From Bacteroidota bacterium (GTDB lineage Bacteria; Bacteroidota; Bacteroidia; J057; JADKCL01): DNA of 64,000 nucleotides. How positions within the stretch are numbered: position 1 is the first letter of the stretch; the number at the start of each line of letters is the position of its first letter. Positions 8,404-18,888 of the stretch are shown here, one piece after another. A model generated the notes under the pieces. That model saw only the letters and a list, made by a program, of their open reading frames with translations, ran no database searches and was not told the origin of the DNA. The DNA lies in NCBI GenBank assembly GCA_016718825.1, contig JADKCL010000003.1, positions 1-64,000 on the forward strand, given 5' to 3'. The translations under genes and the position numbers were made by a program.

Positions 8404-9057
8404 CTACTCCTTGACGTAAACGCTGCTACAATAAGTGGTGCCCTGCGAATGCAGCTCGAAAAAAATAAATATTGAATCCCTACTGGAATATCCGATTACT
8501 TGGTCCACAGTATATCCGCAGGGTACAGAACAGGATTCAACCACGAGATCGCCATCATCCTCCACCCTTACGCGCATATTTGAAGTATTGGTGCCGGTGG
8601 AATCGCCCATTACCGGCCGAATGGTTAGTCTGTCTTGCGTGCCTTGATAGCGTGTGATCCGCGTGTGACCTTGGCTGGGGCAGCTACTGCAACTGGATAC
8701 CGATCGGTAATAACCCAACATGCCGGCAGTGGTGGCATAGACGTGCACGAATTGTTCGATTTCTGCGCTATTCCCTGCCTGATCTGTGGCACTGTAAATC
8801 ACTTTGTAATTGCCCACCCGGCTCACATCCAGATTTCCACCTACTTGTACCTGGTCGCTGAGATCGAGGTCCTTCTTGTCAAATGCCACGATACGGGGAG
8901 GAACGAACGGCGTCGCTTGGGGCCAATCCAATGAATCTGGTGAGGCGAGACGCATGACAGGGGGCTCGTCGTCTTTTGCGCAGCCTGGCAGTCCCAGCAC
9001 AATAGGAAGCGATAGTGTTATGAACAACAGGTGTCGTGTGAGAATAGGCAACGTCAT
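8404..9057 (-). CDS. Lipoprotein with Ig-like (DUF5011-type) domain
   Basis: 217 residues. The signal peptide ends in LGLPGC, so it is lipidated near residue 26. Residues 40-110 contain DLDLSDQVQVGGNLDVSRVG, NYKVIYSATDQAGNSAEIEQ and FVHVY, the pattern of the bacterial Ig-like DUF5011 domain (the YKVIYSATDxAGN motif is diagnostic). The C-terminal half carries two cysteine pairs (SSCSSCPS and SCSVPCGY) and may be a small disulphide-bonded domain. It is a surface or periplasmic protein of unknown role. Confidence 0.8.
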   Translation of the reverse strand: MTLPILTRHLLFITLSLPIVLGLPGCAKDDEPPVMRLASPDSLDWPQATPFVPPRIVAFDKKDLDLSDQVQVGGNLDVSRVGNYKVIYSATDQAGNSAEIEQFVHVYATTAGMLGYYRSVSSCSSCPSQGHTRITRYQGTQDRLTIRPVMGDSTGTNTSNMRVRVEDDGDLVVESCSVPCGYTVDQVIGYSSRDSIFIFFELHSQGTTYCSSVYVKE

Positions 9058-9095
9058 CGGTCAAAATTGTGGGTAAAACATAGGAAATGCAAACA

Positions 9096-11927
9096 TTACT
9101 CCCCAACCTTTGAAAGTCGAAAATTCGCCTCGGAAACTCCCTTGGTCAGCCGCACGAAATAAATCCCTTCTGCATAGCCAGAAAGATCCAGCAAACTTTC
9201 TCCAGCAGGATACGTCGAAATCATGACCAACTTTCCTTGTGCGTCGAAAACATGGCCTTCCATTTTGCGGTCAGTCACGATACGAAACAAGCCGGTGGAT
9301 GGGTTTGGATAAACCGAGACATTCAAAATCGTCGGATCTAGTATCCCTAAGACGGTGTTTACGGGGACGTATTGACAAACCCTTTCGGTGCAGCCATTCG
9401 CAGCAGTTGCAGTCAAGCAGACATTATAGACAAAAGGTAGGAAATACGTATGCGTGGGATTTTGGGCGGTGCTTGTGCTCCAATCGCCAAAGTCCCAAGC
9501 CCAGGCTGTTGCAGCGGCACTCAAGTCGGTAAAGGATGTCACGAGGGAATTGGTGGAGGCGGAGAATGCAGTGGCAGGGCCCGGGGAAATGTTGGCAGTA
9601 ATGGTTTGGGGTATCGAGTGGCAGGAGGCATCGTCTGCCGTCACGGAGACGGTGCCACCCTGAGTTCCAGCCGTAGCGGTCATACTGGTGGTCGTACTGG
9701 AGCCGGACCATCCTCCGGGAAGGGACCAAGTGTAGCTGGTAGCGCCGGGGACTGGCGTGATGCTATAGGTGTTCTCACTTCCTGCGCATACGCTTAGGTT
9801 ACCGGAAATTGCTCCGGGCTGGGCCGGAGCAGCCATGATGCTAATGGGTAGTGACTGGGCTGAAGAGGAGCCACAGGCATTGCTTGCTATCACGGTGAGA
9901 TTGCCGCCACTCGCACCCGCACTCGCAGTCAAACTGTTGCTGGAGCTGCTTCCAGACCACCCGCCAGGCAATGTCCAAGCGTAACTTGTCGCTCCGGGAA
10001 CTGAAGCGATGCTGTAAGTATTGGTACTCCCTGGACAGACCGCAATATTTCCGGTGATGGACCCGGGTTGTGCCGGTATTGGAATGATCGCAACATTCAA
10101 TGTACGATCTGTCGAAACGCCACAATTATTTTCACCATTGACAGTGATTATGCCGCCAGTGGCGGTTGCCGTTGTGGAGATGGTATTGGTGGTGCTGCTA
10201 CCCGACCATCCGCTTGGCAAAGTCCAATTATAACTTGTCGCGCTAGGGGCTGCTGGGAAGGTGTAAGTATTCGAGCTTCCTGCGCAAATGGCGCTATTAC
10301 CAGATATGAAGCCGGTCAGAAAGGGAACGAAATTGACGGTGAGATTGATCGTAATGACGCTATCACAAACTTGGCTATTGGGGATGATGGCCGTGTAAGT
10401 GCCACTCATGGTATAGACCTGCCCATCGGGGGCAGTATAGGTATTACAGAACGTAGGATTGATGGTGGCGGTGGTGGTGACGCACTGATCGATCTTGGAT
10501 ACAAAAATATCGGAACCTCCAGTAGAAGTCAAATTCGCAACACCTGCTCCCGGGTCAAAATCGACGGTATTAGTGAAGATTCCCCCCGTGAAAATGGAAG
10601 TGTAGGTGGGAACGGCGACTGCATAGCAAATATCTGATCCCGTACCTCCCCAGCGGTAGGAATCTTTGTACAACCCCATCGAATCCAATATTTGTACAAA
10701 TGCATCCTGGCTGCCCGCCGATGTCCACAATTGTGTAGTGGCTCCCGGGTCAAAATCAACCGTTGAACTGAATTGCCCTGTCGTGAAAACATTTCCCAGA
10801 GGATCCGTATCAATGGCAATGCCTCTGTCAGTACCTGCGCCTCCCATCACAGCGTGCCATTCATAAGATCCTATATCATTCAATTTGAGTACGAAAATGT
10901 CCTCCCCCCCAATAGTACTTTCGTAGGCAGTGCCAACACCGGGATCGAAATCGATCAAATTGGTCGCGAAATACCCTGTTACCAGCGCACTACCATTGGG
11001 ATCAAATGTCACGGCAAGGCCTCCATCATTTCCTCCAGCCGCACCTATGCCTCTGCCCCAAAGATGATTTCCCGAAGCATCAAATTTGATGATGAAGGCA
11101 TCCGTGCCTCCGCCTGACCCCGTAATCATATTTGTCCCAGGCCCTGGATCGGTGTCAAAGGTTGTATCATAGCTTCCAGTAATACAGAACGTCCCATTGG
11201 CGTCTGCCTTTATGCCGAAGATGTCTTTTACACCAGTCGTGCCGAGTCCCTTTACCCAGAGAAAAGTGCCAGCTGAGCTCAGCTTTACGATGAATACATT
11301 GTTTGCGCCATAGAGGATACTGGTTCCTGATCCGGGGTCGTAGTCCGTGCTATTCGCCTGCCTGCCGGTAGTATAGACGCTTCCTGCACCATCTACAGTC
11401 ATTGCACGCGAGAAATCGTCATCCTGAGAACCGTCGATCATTTTGGCCCACAGAAAATTACCGTTGGGATCCAATTTCAAGACATAGCTGATAACCCAGC
11501 CTGTCGTGGCCTGCGTATAGGTACCTGGGCCAGGATCAAAGTCAGCGACTCCAACGAAGGTTCCGCCTACAAAAATATTCCCATTGGGATCTGTGGCTAC
11601 GCTGTGGGGTTTGATCCTACCGGAGCTAAAAAGTCCCTTCGCCCACACAAAGTTGCCTGCCGCATCCAGTTTCAAAATGTAAGTCTGATAATTGTTACTG
11701 GTCGGCGTGAGGTTGAACACGCCCGGTCCTGGATCAAAATCGACTGTATTGCGAAATGTTCCAACGCTGATGGTATTCCCCACTTCATCTGAGACCAATC
11801 CCGCAAAGGTCTCAGAGTTTTGGGCATTGCCTACTCTGTCTGCCCACTGATAGATTTGGGCTGGAACCTTAACAAGCAAAGCCATTAAGAGTAATAGAAT
11901 ACAACAGCGGAGTTTCATTTCTGTCAA
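9096..11927 (-). CDS. T9SS-exported repeat protein (propeller, Ig/PKD, sorting domain)
   Basis: 943 residues. Signal peptide MTEMKLRCCILLLLMALLV. Residues about 25-470 hold at least eight copies of a ~50-residue blade with the motifs DFDPGPG, DxFxxKxDxxGNxxW and GNxxxTGxF. Three or four Ig-like repeats follow (ISGNSAICAGSSNTYTFPA...GWSGSSTTNT) and then a PKD domain (AWAWDFGDWSTSTAQNPTHTY). It ends with a T9SS type A sorting domain (SVYPNPSTGLFRI...YAEGIYFVRL). The protein should cross the outer membrane through the type IX system and be anchored or released. The blade repeat occurs in large Bacteroidota surface proteins; the substrate is unknown. Confidence 0.9.
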   Translation of the reverse strand: MTEMKLRCCILLLLMALLVKVPAQIYQWADRVGNAQNSETFAGLVSDEVGNTISVGTFRNTVDFDPGPGVFNLTPTSNNYQTYILKLDAAGNFVWAKGLFSSGRIKPHSVATDPNGNIFVGGTFVGVADFDPGPGTYTQATTGWVISYVLKLDPNGNFLWAKMIDGSQDDDFSRAMTVDGAGSVYTTGRQANSTDYDPGSGTSILYGANNVFIVKLSSAGTFLWVKGLGTTGVKDIFGIKADANGTFCITGSYDTTFDTDPGPGTNMITGSGGGTDAFIIKFDASGNHLWGRGIGAAGGNDGGLAVTFDPNGSALVTGYFATNLIDFDPGVGTAYESTIGGEDIFVLKLNDIGSYEWHAVMGGAGTDRGIAIDTDPLGNVFTTGQFSSTVDFDPGATTQLWTSAGSQDAFVQILDSMGLYKDSYRWGGTGSDICYAVAVPTYTSIFTGGIFTNTVDFDPGAGVANLTSTGGSDIFVSKIDQCVTTTATINPTFCNTYTAPDGQVYTMSGTYTAIIPNSQVCDSVITINLTVNFVPFLTGFISGNSAICAGSSNTYTFPAAPSATSYNWTLPSGWSGSSTTNTISTTATATGGIITVNGENNCGVSTDRTLNVAIIPIPAQPGSITGNIAVCPGSTNTYSIASVPGATSYAWTLPGGWSGSSSSNSLTASAGASGGNLTVIASNACGSSSAQSLPISIMAAPAQPGAISGNLSVCAGSENTYSITPVPGATSYTWSLPGGWSGSSTTTSMTATAGTQGGTVSVTADDASCHSIPQTITANISPGPATAFSASTNSLVTSFTDLSAAATAWAWDFGDWSTSTAQNPTHTYFLPFVYNVCLTATAANGCTERVCQYVPVNTVLGILDPTILNVSVYPNPSTGLFRIVTDRKMEGHVFDAQGKLVMISTYPAGESLLDLSGYAEGIYFVRLTKGVSEANFRLSKVGE

Positions 11928-12658
11928 TGGCTATGTGGATGATTGAACGCGAATCTACTTAAAATCATTGACAGTCAACTTGTCTGGCCAAAAAACATTT
12001 CACTATTCGCTAAAAAATGAAGAGAGAGACTTCGAATGTCGATGGAAAACGCTACAATGTACGTTTCAGGTCACTTAAAAGGTCACCGTAGCGCTCAAAT
12101 CAAACCATAATGGGTTCGAACTTTGCCACGCGGCGTGTACTTTCACAATGTGAGGGCGGAGTGTGAGGGCGGAGGAGATAAAGCGCAGCGAGTTCGACGA
12201 CGACCAACTAAATCCCTATAAATCAGATAGCTTGCGGGCTTTTTAGAGATATCGTTTCTCGGTAGACCACAAAAAGGCACCTACTTCTCTCGTATAGGTC
12301 AAACCTTTGTTTGGAGGCTCCTCCAAGAATACGCGAAACGAATCCACTTGCGTTGGCGACCCATTCAAATCGAGGGGAGGATTTCATAGCGATGCAATCG
12401 CAGTACCAATTGATCTTCGAATACGCAGCCCAACCTCCCTAGCCTACTCGACCTTGCGGCTAACGAAAAAATCACGCCATCGGCAGCTACTTACGTGCGG
12501 CAAGAAAACGAAGGCCGATTAATGTATTTGGCAATATCGACGAGATTCAGCAATTTTATATCGTTAACGCCCTAGCCAACTTTCAAAGCTGGGAGTGGCT
12601 CATTATCCGCTTTTCCCTCATTCAATACAATTCATTCATCTGCAAAACCCCTTTAACC
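11928..12658. other. Intergenic region, no convincing gene
   Basis: This 731-base divergent spacer holds the promoters of two T9SS genes. It also has a copy of the intergenic word tgtgagggcggagtgtgag (12149-12170). A short minus-strand frame near 12206-12390 (MKSSPRFEWVANASGF...) matches nothing I know. No tRNA, CRISPR or transposase is seen. Confidence 0.6.
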
Positions 12659-14497
12659 ATGAAATTAGCACCCTTTTTCATCCTGTTACTGTTTGCGTCT
12701 GTAATCTATGCCCAGCCTGCGGGAAGCTTGGATCCGTCATTTGGTGTCGCTGGCAAGGTGACCGTCTCCTTCACAAGTGGCCAAGACAAGGCTTATGGCG
12801 TGGCGATACAGGCCGACGGGAAGATTTTGGTTGCCGGGTATGCTTCCAGCAACATTACGGGAAAGGACTTCGCCTGCCTACGCCTGAAAGAAAATGGAAC
12901 CCGAGACAGCACCTTTGGAATCGCGGGATTGGTCACGATCGACGTTCAATTGGGGAGTGAGGACATTGCCTACGGGATTGCTTTGCAGGCTGATGGTAAA
13001 ATCGTTTTGGCGGGCTACAGTGACGATGGCAGCGATAAAGATGCTGCAATAGTGAGGCTCCTTGACGATGGATCCATTGATGTGACTTTTGGCACCCAAG
13101 GCAAAGTTCTGACGGATTTTGAAAATGGGAAACAGGATGAGATCAAGGTCGTACGTATCCATCCTCTCACCGGAAACATCATTGTCGGCGGCGCGGCGAT
13201 CATCAATGCAAGCACCTCCAAGCCCGTTGTCGCAAGGTACCTCAGCAGCGGTAGCTTGGATAGCACATTCAACTCCAATGGAATTCGATTGATGTGGATC
13301 ACAAGTCTGGACTACCAATATCTTTTTTCCGTGGAGGACCTTGTGGTGCAAGCAAATGGAAAAATCAGTGCAACCGGCTGGCGCGATTTTACTGGGCTAC
13401 CATGGGATTCTGATTTTTGGGCCGCAAGGATCAACAGTGACGGCTCGATGGACAATACCTTTTCCGGTGATGGTGTGAGTGTCTACAACGGCAGCTTTAA
13501 CGGGTATGACAAAGGGTATGCACTCTTGCTGCGCTCCAACAACAATATTCTCATCGCTGGAGGTGGCTACGAAACCACGCTCTATTATGACTTTGCAACG
13601 TTTGAGTTGAATGCTGATGGCAGCACAGCCCCTTGGTATGCCATCCAAGATTTTGGCGAAACACTCGACGACATTGCCTACGGTATGCTGGAGGACAACA
13701 ATGGCCGGTTTGTTCTCGGCGGTTCGTCAGGATCCAATACTAACAAGACTTTTGCGCTCACTCGATTGCAGGCAAATGCGGCCTTGGACAATTCGTTTGG
13801 CACAAACTCCAAGGTCACGACTACATTTGGCAGCAACATGCTTCAAGAGTGTTTTGACATTGGCCTTCAAAACGACAACAAGATCGTAGCTGCGGGATAT
13901 GCCGGCAATGACTTCGCGGTTGCCCGTTACCTGGGCGATGCCGTCCCGCAACTGGACGATTTTAATTTGATCTCCCCTTTCAACAATGCCATCAACCAAA
14001 ATTTTGCCAGTCTTAATCTGGATTGGTCGAATGCCTTTGGTGCAACTTCGTATGAAGTGGAAATTGATTCCAGCCTCGGATTTTCCACTGGACCACAAAC
14101 TTTTACCGTTTCCAATTCTGCAAAAACCCTCACGAATCTTGTACCATTGACCGATTATTATTGGCATGTACGGGCCACGGATGGCAGCAATTGGGGACAA
14201 TGGAGCGGTGTTTGGAAGTTCACGACCAAAACCGACGCGGTGGGTATAGCAAATACGATCGACCGGGATGCGTTTGCTGTATTTCCGAATCCCACCCACG
14301 ATATCGTGACCATCCAATCGCCCATCAGTCTCAGTGGCAAGGAATTCAGGTTGGAGGACATAGCTGGAAGGCTTGTATTGAAGGGCGTTTTCAGGGGAGT
14401 GTCACCCTCGATTTCGCTGGTCAGCTTGCCCCGGGGGATTTATTTTTTGCGCGTCGGAATGGTCGACGGGATGGCTTGGAAAATTGTAAAGGAATAG
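12659..14497 (+). CDS. Delta-60 repeat T9SS-exported protein
   Basis: 612 residues starting MKLAPFFILLLFASVIYAQP (signal peptide). Residues 22-420 consist of about seven delta-60 repeats with the pattern GSLDPSFGVAGKV...YGVAIQADGKILVAGY and DSTFGIAGLVTI...ALQADGKIVLAGY. A fibronectin-III-like module (SLNLDWSNAFGATSYEVEID ... YYWHVRATDG) occupies about 435-525. The C-terminus is a type A sorting domain (FAVFPNPTHDIVTI...LPRGIYFLRVGM). It is expected at the cell surface or in the medium. It ends with TAG, showing that UAG is an ordinary stop codon in this genome. Confidence 0.92.
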   Translation: MKLAPFFILLLFASVIYAQPAGSLDPSFGVAGKVTVSFTSGQDKAYGVAIQADGKILVAGYASSNITGKDFACLRLKENGTRDSTFGIAGLVTIDVQLGSEDIAYGIALQADGKIVLAGYSDDGSDKDAAIVRLLDDGSIDVTFGTQGKVLTDFENGKQDEIKVVRIHPLTGNIIVGGAAIINASTSKPVVARYLSSGSLDSTFNSNGIRLMWITSLDYQYLFSVEDLVVQANGKISATGWRDFTGLPWDSDFWAARINSDGSMDNTFSGDGVSVYNGSFNGYDKGYALLLRSNNNILIAGGGYETTLYYDFATFELNADGSTAPWYAIQDFGETLDDIAYGMLEDNNGRFVLGGSSGSNTNKTFALTRLQANAALDNSFGTNSKVTTTFGSNMLQECFDIGLQNDNKIVAAGYAGNDFAVARYLGDAVPQLDDFNLISPFNNAINQNFASLNLDWSNAFGATSYEVEIDSSLGFSTGPQTFTVSNSAKTLTNLVPLTDYYWHVRATDGSNWGQWSGVWKFTTKTDAVGIANTIDRDAFAVFPNPTHDIVTIQSPISLSGKEFRLEDIAGRLVLKGVFRGVSPSISLVSLPRGIYFLRVGMVDGMAWKIVKE

Positions 14498-14598
14498 GGA
14501 GGATTCTGGCTGATTTGGGGTCGCACCGCCTCTCTTTTGCAATTTTACAAACGGAAGCACCTGCTACCAGGTGGGTCGATTCCGCAGTCGCCCCCCCC

Positions 14599-15144
14599 TC
14601 ACCTCTCCTCAATGCGGTAAACCACAAAATACCGGTACCGGTCCTCGTCAAATGGCACCATTGACGCAACGGTCTCAATCCAATGTATGCGGTATTTTTG
14701 TCCCGGCACAAGTTTGTCCAGGAGCTCGTTGGGGATGTGGCGCTCAACAAGGAACATCATCTGTTCCTGAGGATGGGGTTCCTCCAGATGGCCATAAAAA
14801 TTGAACGGCTCTCCGTCGATTTCTTCAAAGATCAATTCGATGGACCCGCTGCCGAAATTCCCGGCAAGTTCTACGCCATCTGGAACGATGACGCCTTTGG
14901 ATGGCTTGGAAAGCTTGTAGAGCAATTCTTTTTGAACCAGAAAGGTTTCTGGCAGCGGAAATTGCTGGCCAAGTAGCGAGTCTTCCCTCGAAAGCTGGGC
15001 GGCCTGAACCGTCTGATGCTTTTTGGATGGACTCGGATGGCAGGATGCGAAAAATCCCATTGCCAACAACAGGAAAAAGTAGCCAAAGCCCCGAAGTTGG
15101 CCCCGCAGGGAACCACAGGCAAACAAGATTTGGAACATGCTCAC
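14599..15144 (-). CDS. Lipoprotein, candidate partner of the M15 peptidase
   Basis: 181 residues. An unusually long N-region precedes the hydrophobic GYFFLLLAMGFFASC lipobox (cysteine near residue 35). The mature part is beta-rich with FGSGSIELIFEEIDGEPFNF and GQKYRIHWIETVASMVPFDE. The ATG lies 2 bases after the stop of the M15 peptidase gene, so the pair is one transcript and probably translationally coupled. A lipoprotein encoded directly behind a peptidoglycan-cleaving, signal-less enzyme could be its immunity protein; that is inference from context. I recognise no family. Confidence 0.7.
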   Translation of the reverse strand: MSMFQILFACGSLRGQLRGFGYFFLLLAMGFFASCHPSPSKKHQTVQAAQLSREDSLLGQQFPLPETFLVQKELLYKLSKPSKGVIVPDGVELAGNFGSGSIELIFEEIDGEPFNFYGHLEEPHPQEQMMFLVERHIPNELLDKLVPGQKYRIHWIETVASMVPFDEDRYRYFVVYRIEER

Positions 15145-15146
15145 TG

Positions 15147-16730
15147 TTATTTGACAGGATCAAGCACATAACTTCTGTCCCAGACGTCTTGGGACTCAGA
15201 GGTAAATGTGGCAAAGGTATATTTGGTGTACTTTTTACCGGACTTTTCTATCTCCACCGGTGCAGTGACCTGCGAAGGACGGTACTCCCAGTGATGCCCC
15301 TCTTTGAATCCTTGGTAGGTCCGCACAAACCCATACTTGTAGGCATTGCGCTCCATCCACCAGTTGATTCCGCCTACGGCGGTGTCACCTTTGTTGTTCA
15401 GGTCTACTGCGATCCCCCGTTGGTGGGTGCTGTACCCCACTGGGTTTGCTTTGTATCCGGCATTGATCATATCGATCTGATAATCCCAATCCCTGAAACC
15501 GGTATTCAGTTGCAGGTCCTGCCCTGCCGCATTCGCAGCATCCAACATTCCTTTGAGGCCCGGCCAGATCTCTTTGACTACATGTTCGATATTGCCTTTG
15601 GAGTCCACGATCTCGATCACGTCGTCATTCCCCGTAAACTTGGCTGTCCCCTCGGTGTCCTTGCCCTTCGCGCGGTCGTAGCGCCCGTCGGGGATGACTT
15701 GGTTCCACATGCCATTTTTTCCCTTCAGGTCTGTATGGAAGCCATGGGTCAGGTTCAGCAGATTGGTATGCCCGAGCGATGCGCCCTTTGCGTACTTGTC
15801 TGATCCCTCCGATTTTGTTGCCTCGAAGACCTCCACGTAGGTTCCCGTCGTTTTTGCATCCTGCGGGCCAATGACCACGTGCTTGCCCAAGGCGAGCGTA
15901 CCCGTTGCCGGAATGTAGGAAGGCACGGCATCGCGAATGTTCGCGTCGGCAACAGTGATCTTTCTCTTGTTGGGATTCGCCTTGTCGTGGGCCTTGGTGC
16001 TGTAGTTTCCCGTGGAGGTATAGACAGTTTCGCTCCCGAATGTCACCTTTGCGAGGCTGTGCGGCGCATTGTCCAAGTAATACCCCGAAAAAGTTTCCTC
16101 TACCGTGATTTCGGTATTGATCGGAATCACGCTGTTGTCTGCGCGGGTAGGATAGCGATTGCCGGATTGGAGAATCACAGCATTTTCGACCGCCACCGTA
16201 TAATGCGAGGGATCGGTGGAAAGTGGCTTCACGGCTGCCATTACCCCGACCGATTCATTTTTGAGCCCGCCTTTGATGTTGCTCACAGCCGTCCAGCCAA
16301 AACCGACGCAATGGGCATAAAGCAAAGTATCCTGACCGGTCGTAGAGGTTGATTTCTGGATAAATACGTCATCGATATCGACCTTCGTGCCGTTTGGAAT
16401 CGTTTTGTCCTTCCCGACAAATGATTCATCAGGGACTTCCTTGTCGCCCTCCTTCTTCTTGGGAAGGTCGGCATCGCCCTTTTTGTATTTGATCGCGGCC
16501 CAAGAGGCGTTCTTGTCGCGGATGACCGCTGCAGGATCGGCAATTTCGAACTTTCCCTCGCTGTAAGACGTGCTGTCAGGATCGTTCTCGCTTGCGAGTT
16601 GTGCAACTGCGCCAGCCTTCAACTGAAACGCAGGAGGCGCCATCGTTACACCGCCTTCGCTGGAAAACTGCGCGTTCTCTTTTTTGGGTTCTGTCGCGTG
16701 CGTAGGGGAATCAGCCATAAATGCATTCAT
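15147..16730 (-). CDS. M15-family (VanY-like) peptidase, probable delivered effector
   Basis: The start is the ATG at 16730 (MNAFMADSPTHATEPKKENA), giving 527 residues with no signal peptide. Residues 25-45 carry GGVTMAPPAFQLKAG, a motif seen near the N-termini of proteins tied to extracellular contractile injection systems. A long beta-rich middle follows. The C-terminal M15 domain has LNTGFRDWDYQIDM, the zinc motif STHQRGIAVDL (His and Asp ligands, about 433-443) and the catalytic/zinc end EGHHWEYRP (about 480). M15B enzymes cleave D-Ala or L-Ala/D-Glu bonds of peptidoglycan. Together with the downstream lipoprotein this looks like a toxin-immunity pair. Confidence 0.82.
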   Translation of the reverse strand: MNAFMADSPTHATEPKKENAQFSSEGGVTMAPPAFQLKAGAVAQLASENDPDSTSYSEGKFEIADPAAVIRDKNASWAAIKYKKGDADLPKKKEGDKEVPDESFVGKDKTIPNGTKVDIDDVFIQKSTSTTGQDTLLYAHCVGFGWTAVSNIKGGLKNESVGVMAAVKPLSTDPSHYTVAVENAVILQSGNRYPTRADNSVIPINTEITVEETFSGYYLDNAPHSLAKVTFGSETVYTSTGNYSTKAHDKANPNKRKITVADANIRDAVPSYIPATGTLALGKHVVIGPQDAKTTGTYVEVFEATKSEGSDKYAKGASLGHTNLLNLTHGFHTDLKGKNGMWNQVIPDGRYDRAKGKDTEGTAKFTGNDDVIEIVDSKGNIEHVVKEIWPGLKGMLDAANAAGQDLQLNTGFRDWDYQIDMINAGYKANPVGYSTHQRGIAVDLNNKGDTAVGGINWWMERNAYKYGFVRTYQGFKEGHHWEYRPSQVTAPVEIEKSGKKYTKYTFATFTSESQDVWDRSYVLDPVK

Positions 16731-16832
16731 TTCGTCCGAACAGAAGCGTCCTGACTTTGGTAGTAGCAATGTAAGGGAAATTTGTCATCCAACATAGGGG
16801 AATCACAACAAAATGTTGTATTTTAGACTAGA

Positions 16833-18330
16833 ATGAAAGCATCTTTCCCCATTACCCTCCTGCTTTTTGCTTGTGTGAACCTCTTCGGTCAAAATTGGCG
16901 CCCGATCACCTTGGGCGAAACGCATCATTTTCGCTCTGATACTGCCCAGCATTTCCCGGACCGGAGTATCCGTGTGGATTCCGTGGCGGGTGGAACGGTG
17001 GATTCGGTGTATTTCCTGACCCAATACCTCGAATTGCTCAGCTTCGACACGGCCGCCATGAATCGGCCGGGGTTTTGTCAGCATCGTTTGCACATTCGTC
17101 CCAATGGATGGTACCAATTTGAGGGCCCGGGCAACCTCGCGGTCCATGCGACGGCGAGTTTGAATGCTACTTGGCTGTTGGACAGCATTCAAGGCCTCAG
17201 TGGCACGGTGGAGGCAATTTGGCAGGGAACTGTGTTGGGGCAGACGGATTCGCTGAAACGTGTTCGCATTACAGGTGGCGATTCGTTGATCCTCTCCAAG
17301 AACCATGGCATCGTCGAATGGCCCGCTGCTTTGGGTTCGGGGCATTTCCAATTGGTCGGTTTGCAGGAGCAGCAGTTGGGGGAGCGGTATCCGACCTTCG
17401 ACGAATGGTTTCCCTACCAAGTCGGGCAGCAATTTTTCTGGGAATCTTATTACCACGTCTTTGATGGCACGAGCAATGTGTTTTATGGCCATTACAAGAT
17501 GCTGGTAGACAACGTCGTCCATGATGCAAATGGGGTCCTCGTGACTTTTTCCGGCATGTACGAATACGGTGGTCAAACCAACAACGGCCCCATCTATTGG
17601 TCTCCCGTGTACCCATTCAATTCCAATACTTTTTCCATGCGCAAGACGGGAAATACGGCCTTCACGCACTTGCACAAGGAGGCATGGTCGCAGCCGGATT
17701 CGATTTTGGTCTATCTGCCCACAGACTTGATGGATTTCAGGTGGGTCGATCTTTGTCCCCAATACCTGACACAAAACTCCAAGGCCCTTTACTACAATCA
17801 TATCCTGCGGACGGAAATCTCCCGCGCCGATACTGCCTTGATCCTCAACATCGGCGAAACCACGCCTGCCCAATCCGGCTGTTTTGAACCCGATTCCAGT
17901 GGCAATGCCATCTCGTACATGTGGGATGAATGTGAATACCGCGTTCGATCGGGCCTGGGTTTGGAACATATCCAATTTTTGGGCATCGATGAAACCGGAT
18001 GGTCCGACTTGGTCGGCTACATCACCCTCACCGGCGACACCGTCGGCAATGTCTGGCGCACGTGGTTCTTGACCGGGGTGGCTGAGACTGCTGATTTGGA
18101 CGTCCAATTGTCTCCCGAATCCAGCGACGGTTCAAACTTCGATTCAATGGCCGTCCGACGATTCTTGGACATTGGAATTGATGGATGCCAAGGGGATGGT
18201 GCTGCGCAATGAGGCCGGGCTTGGGAATAGGCATGAATTGGATTTGGCGGAGCTTCCGGCGGGGATTTACCTGCTGCGCTTGCAGCAGGGCGGTGTTTTG
18301 GGCAGCCGCCGGCTGGTGGTTTTGCGGTGA
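16833..18330 (+). CDS. T9SS-exported protein, sorting domain out of frame
   Basis: The main frame runs 16833-18212 (459 codons). It begins MKASFPITLLLFACVNLFGQ, a signal peptide, and encodes a large unrecognised extracellular domain with WFPYQVGQQFFWESYYHVFD and VLVTFSGMYEYGGQTNNGPI. At the C-run 18114-18116 one extra base shifts the frame. Removing it gives VQLSPNPATVQTSIQWPSDD ... ELDLAELPAGIYLLRL ... RRLVVLR and a TGA ending at 18330. This is a perfect type A sorting domain. As written, the protein would end in an unrelated tail and not be exported by the type IX system. This is a real mutation or an assembly indel. Confidence 0.8.
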
Positions 18331-18888
18331 GGTTGAATGCTTTAGAAAAAGTAGTCAATCGGCCTATAGCGTTTCGAAAAGGCACCGACGCCTCAGTAAT
18401 ATTACCTTGCCAGCGGAAGGAAGGGAGCTCCTTCAATGAAGAATCCTTCAAGCAGGTGCAGTGATGATTATTCACCGTTTGAGCTTGCGACGTTGCGCAC
18501 CAAAATAGCATCTGAAGGATGATCGAAAAATGTGGCCACAATCGCTGAAAACGACCTCGAATGTTGCGTGATTGAATTGTATCGGAAAGGACAGTAATTT
18601 GTCGAGTTCCTCATGAAGCTGATGTGAATCGGGATTCCCAGCGGAAAAATCAATCCTGCCTTGAGGAGAGTCTGCCGAAAGCCGGTGTGCAAGCCAGACT
18701 CCTGCCATTCCAAGCTGCCGCGTACCAGAATACTCGAACCTTTGATCGCCATTGAGCGAGCCGTTGTATAACAATGCGAAAGGTTGCTATAAGGAAAGGA
18801 AATTTTGTCGATTTTTTAGGTTTTGGCATTGGGAGAGTTGCAAACGTGAGTCCCTGACGCTATTTTTGCAGACAGATAATCAGAGACG
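18331..18888. other. Intergenic region with only doubtful small frames
   Basis: Two overlapping minus-strand frames of about 100 codons (18472-18774 and 18468-18752) exist in different registers. Neither has a recognisable domain, so I do not call a gene. The base composition looks more A+T-rich toward the zinc-ribbon/TPR cassette. Confidence 0.5.

Noticed and set aside
12149..12200. Possible tRNA or tmRNA end (gcgagttcgacgacgac)
   Set aside because: No cloverleaf or acceptor partner can be built around it.
12206..12522. Short frames in the 731-base spacer between T9SS genes, thought possibly a transposase relic
   Set aside because: No transposase motif, terminal inverted repeats or target duplication could be found.
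18468..18774. Two overlapping ~100-codon minus-strand frames
   Set aside because: They compete in different registers and neither shows a signal peptide, motif or homologous neighbour.
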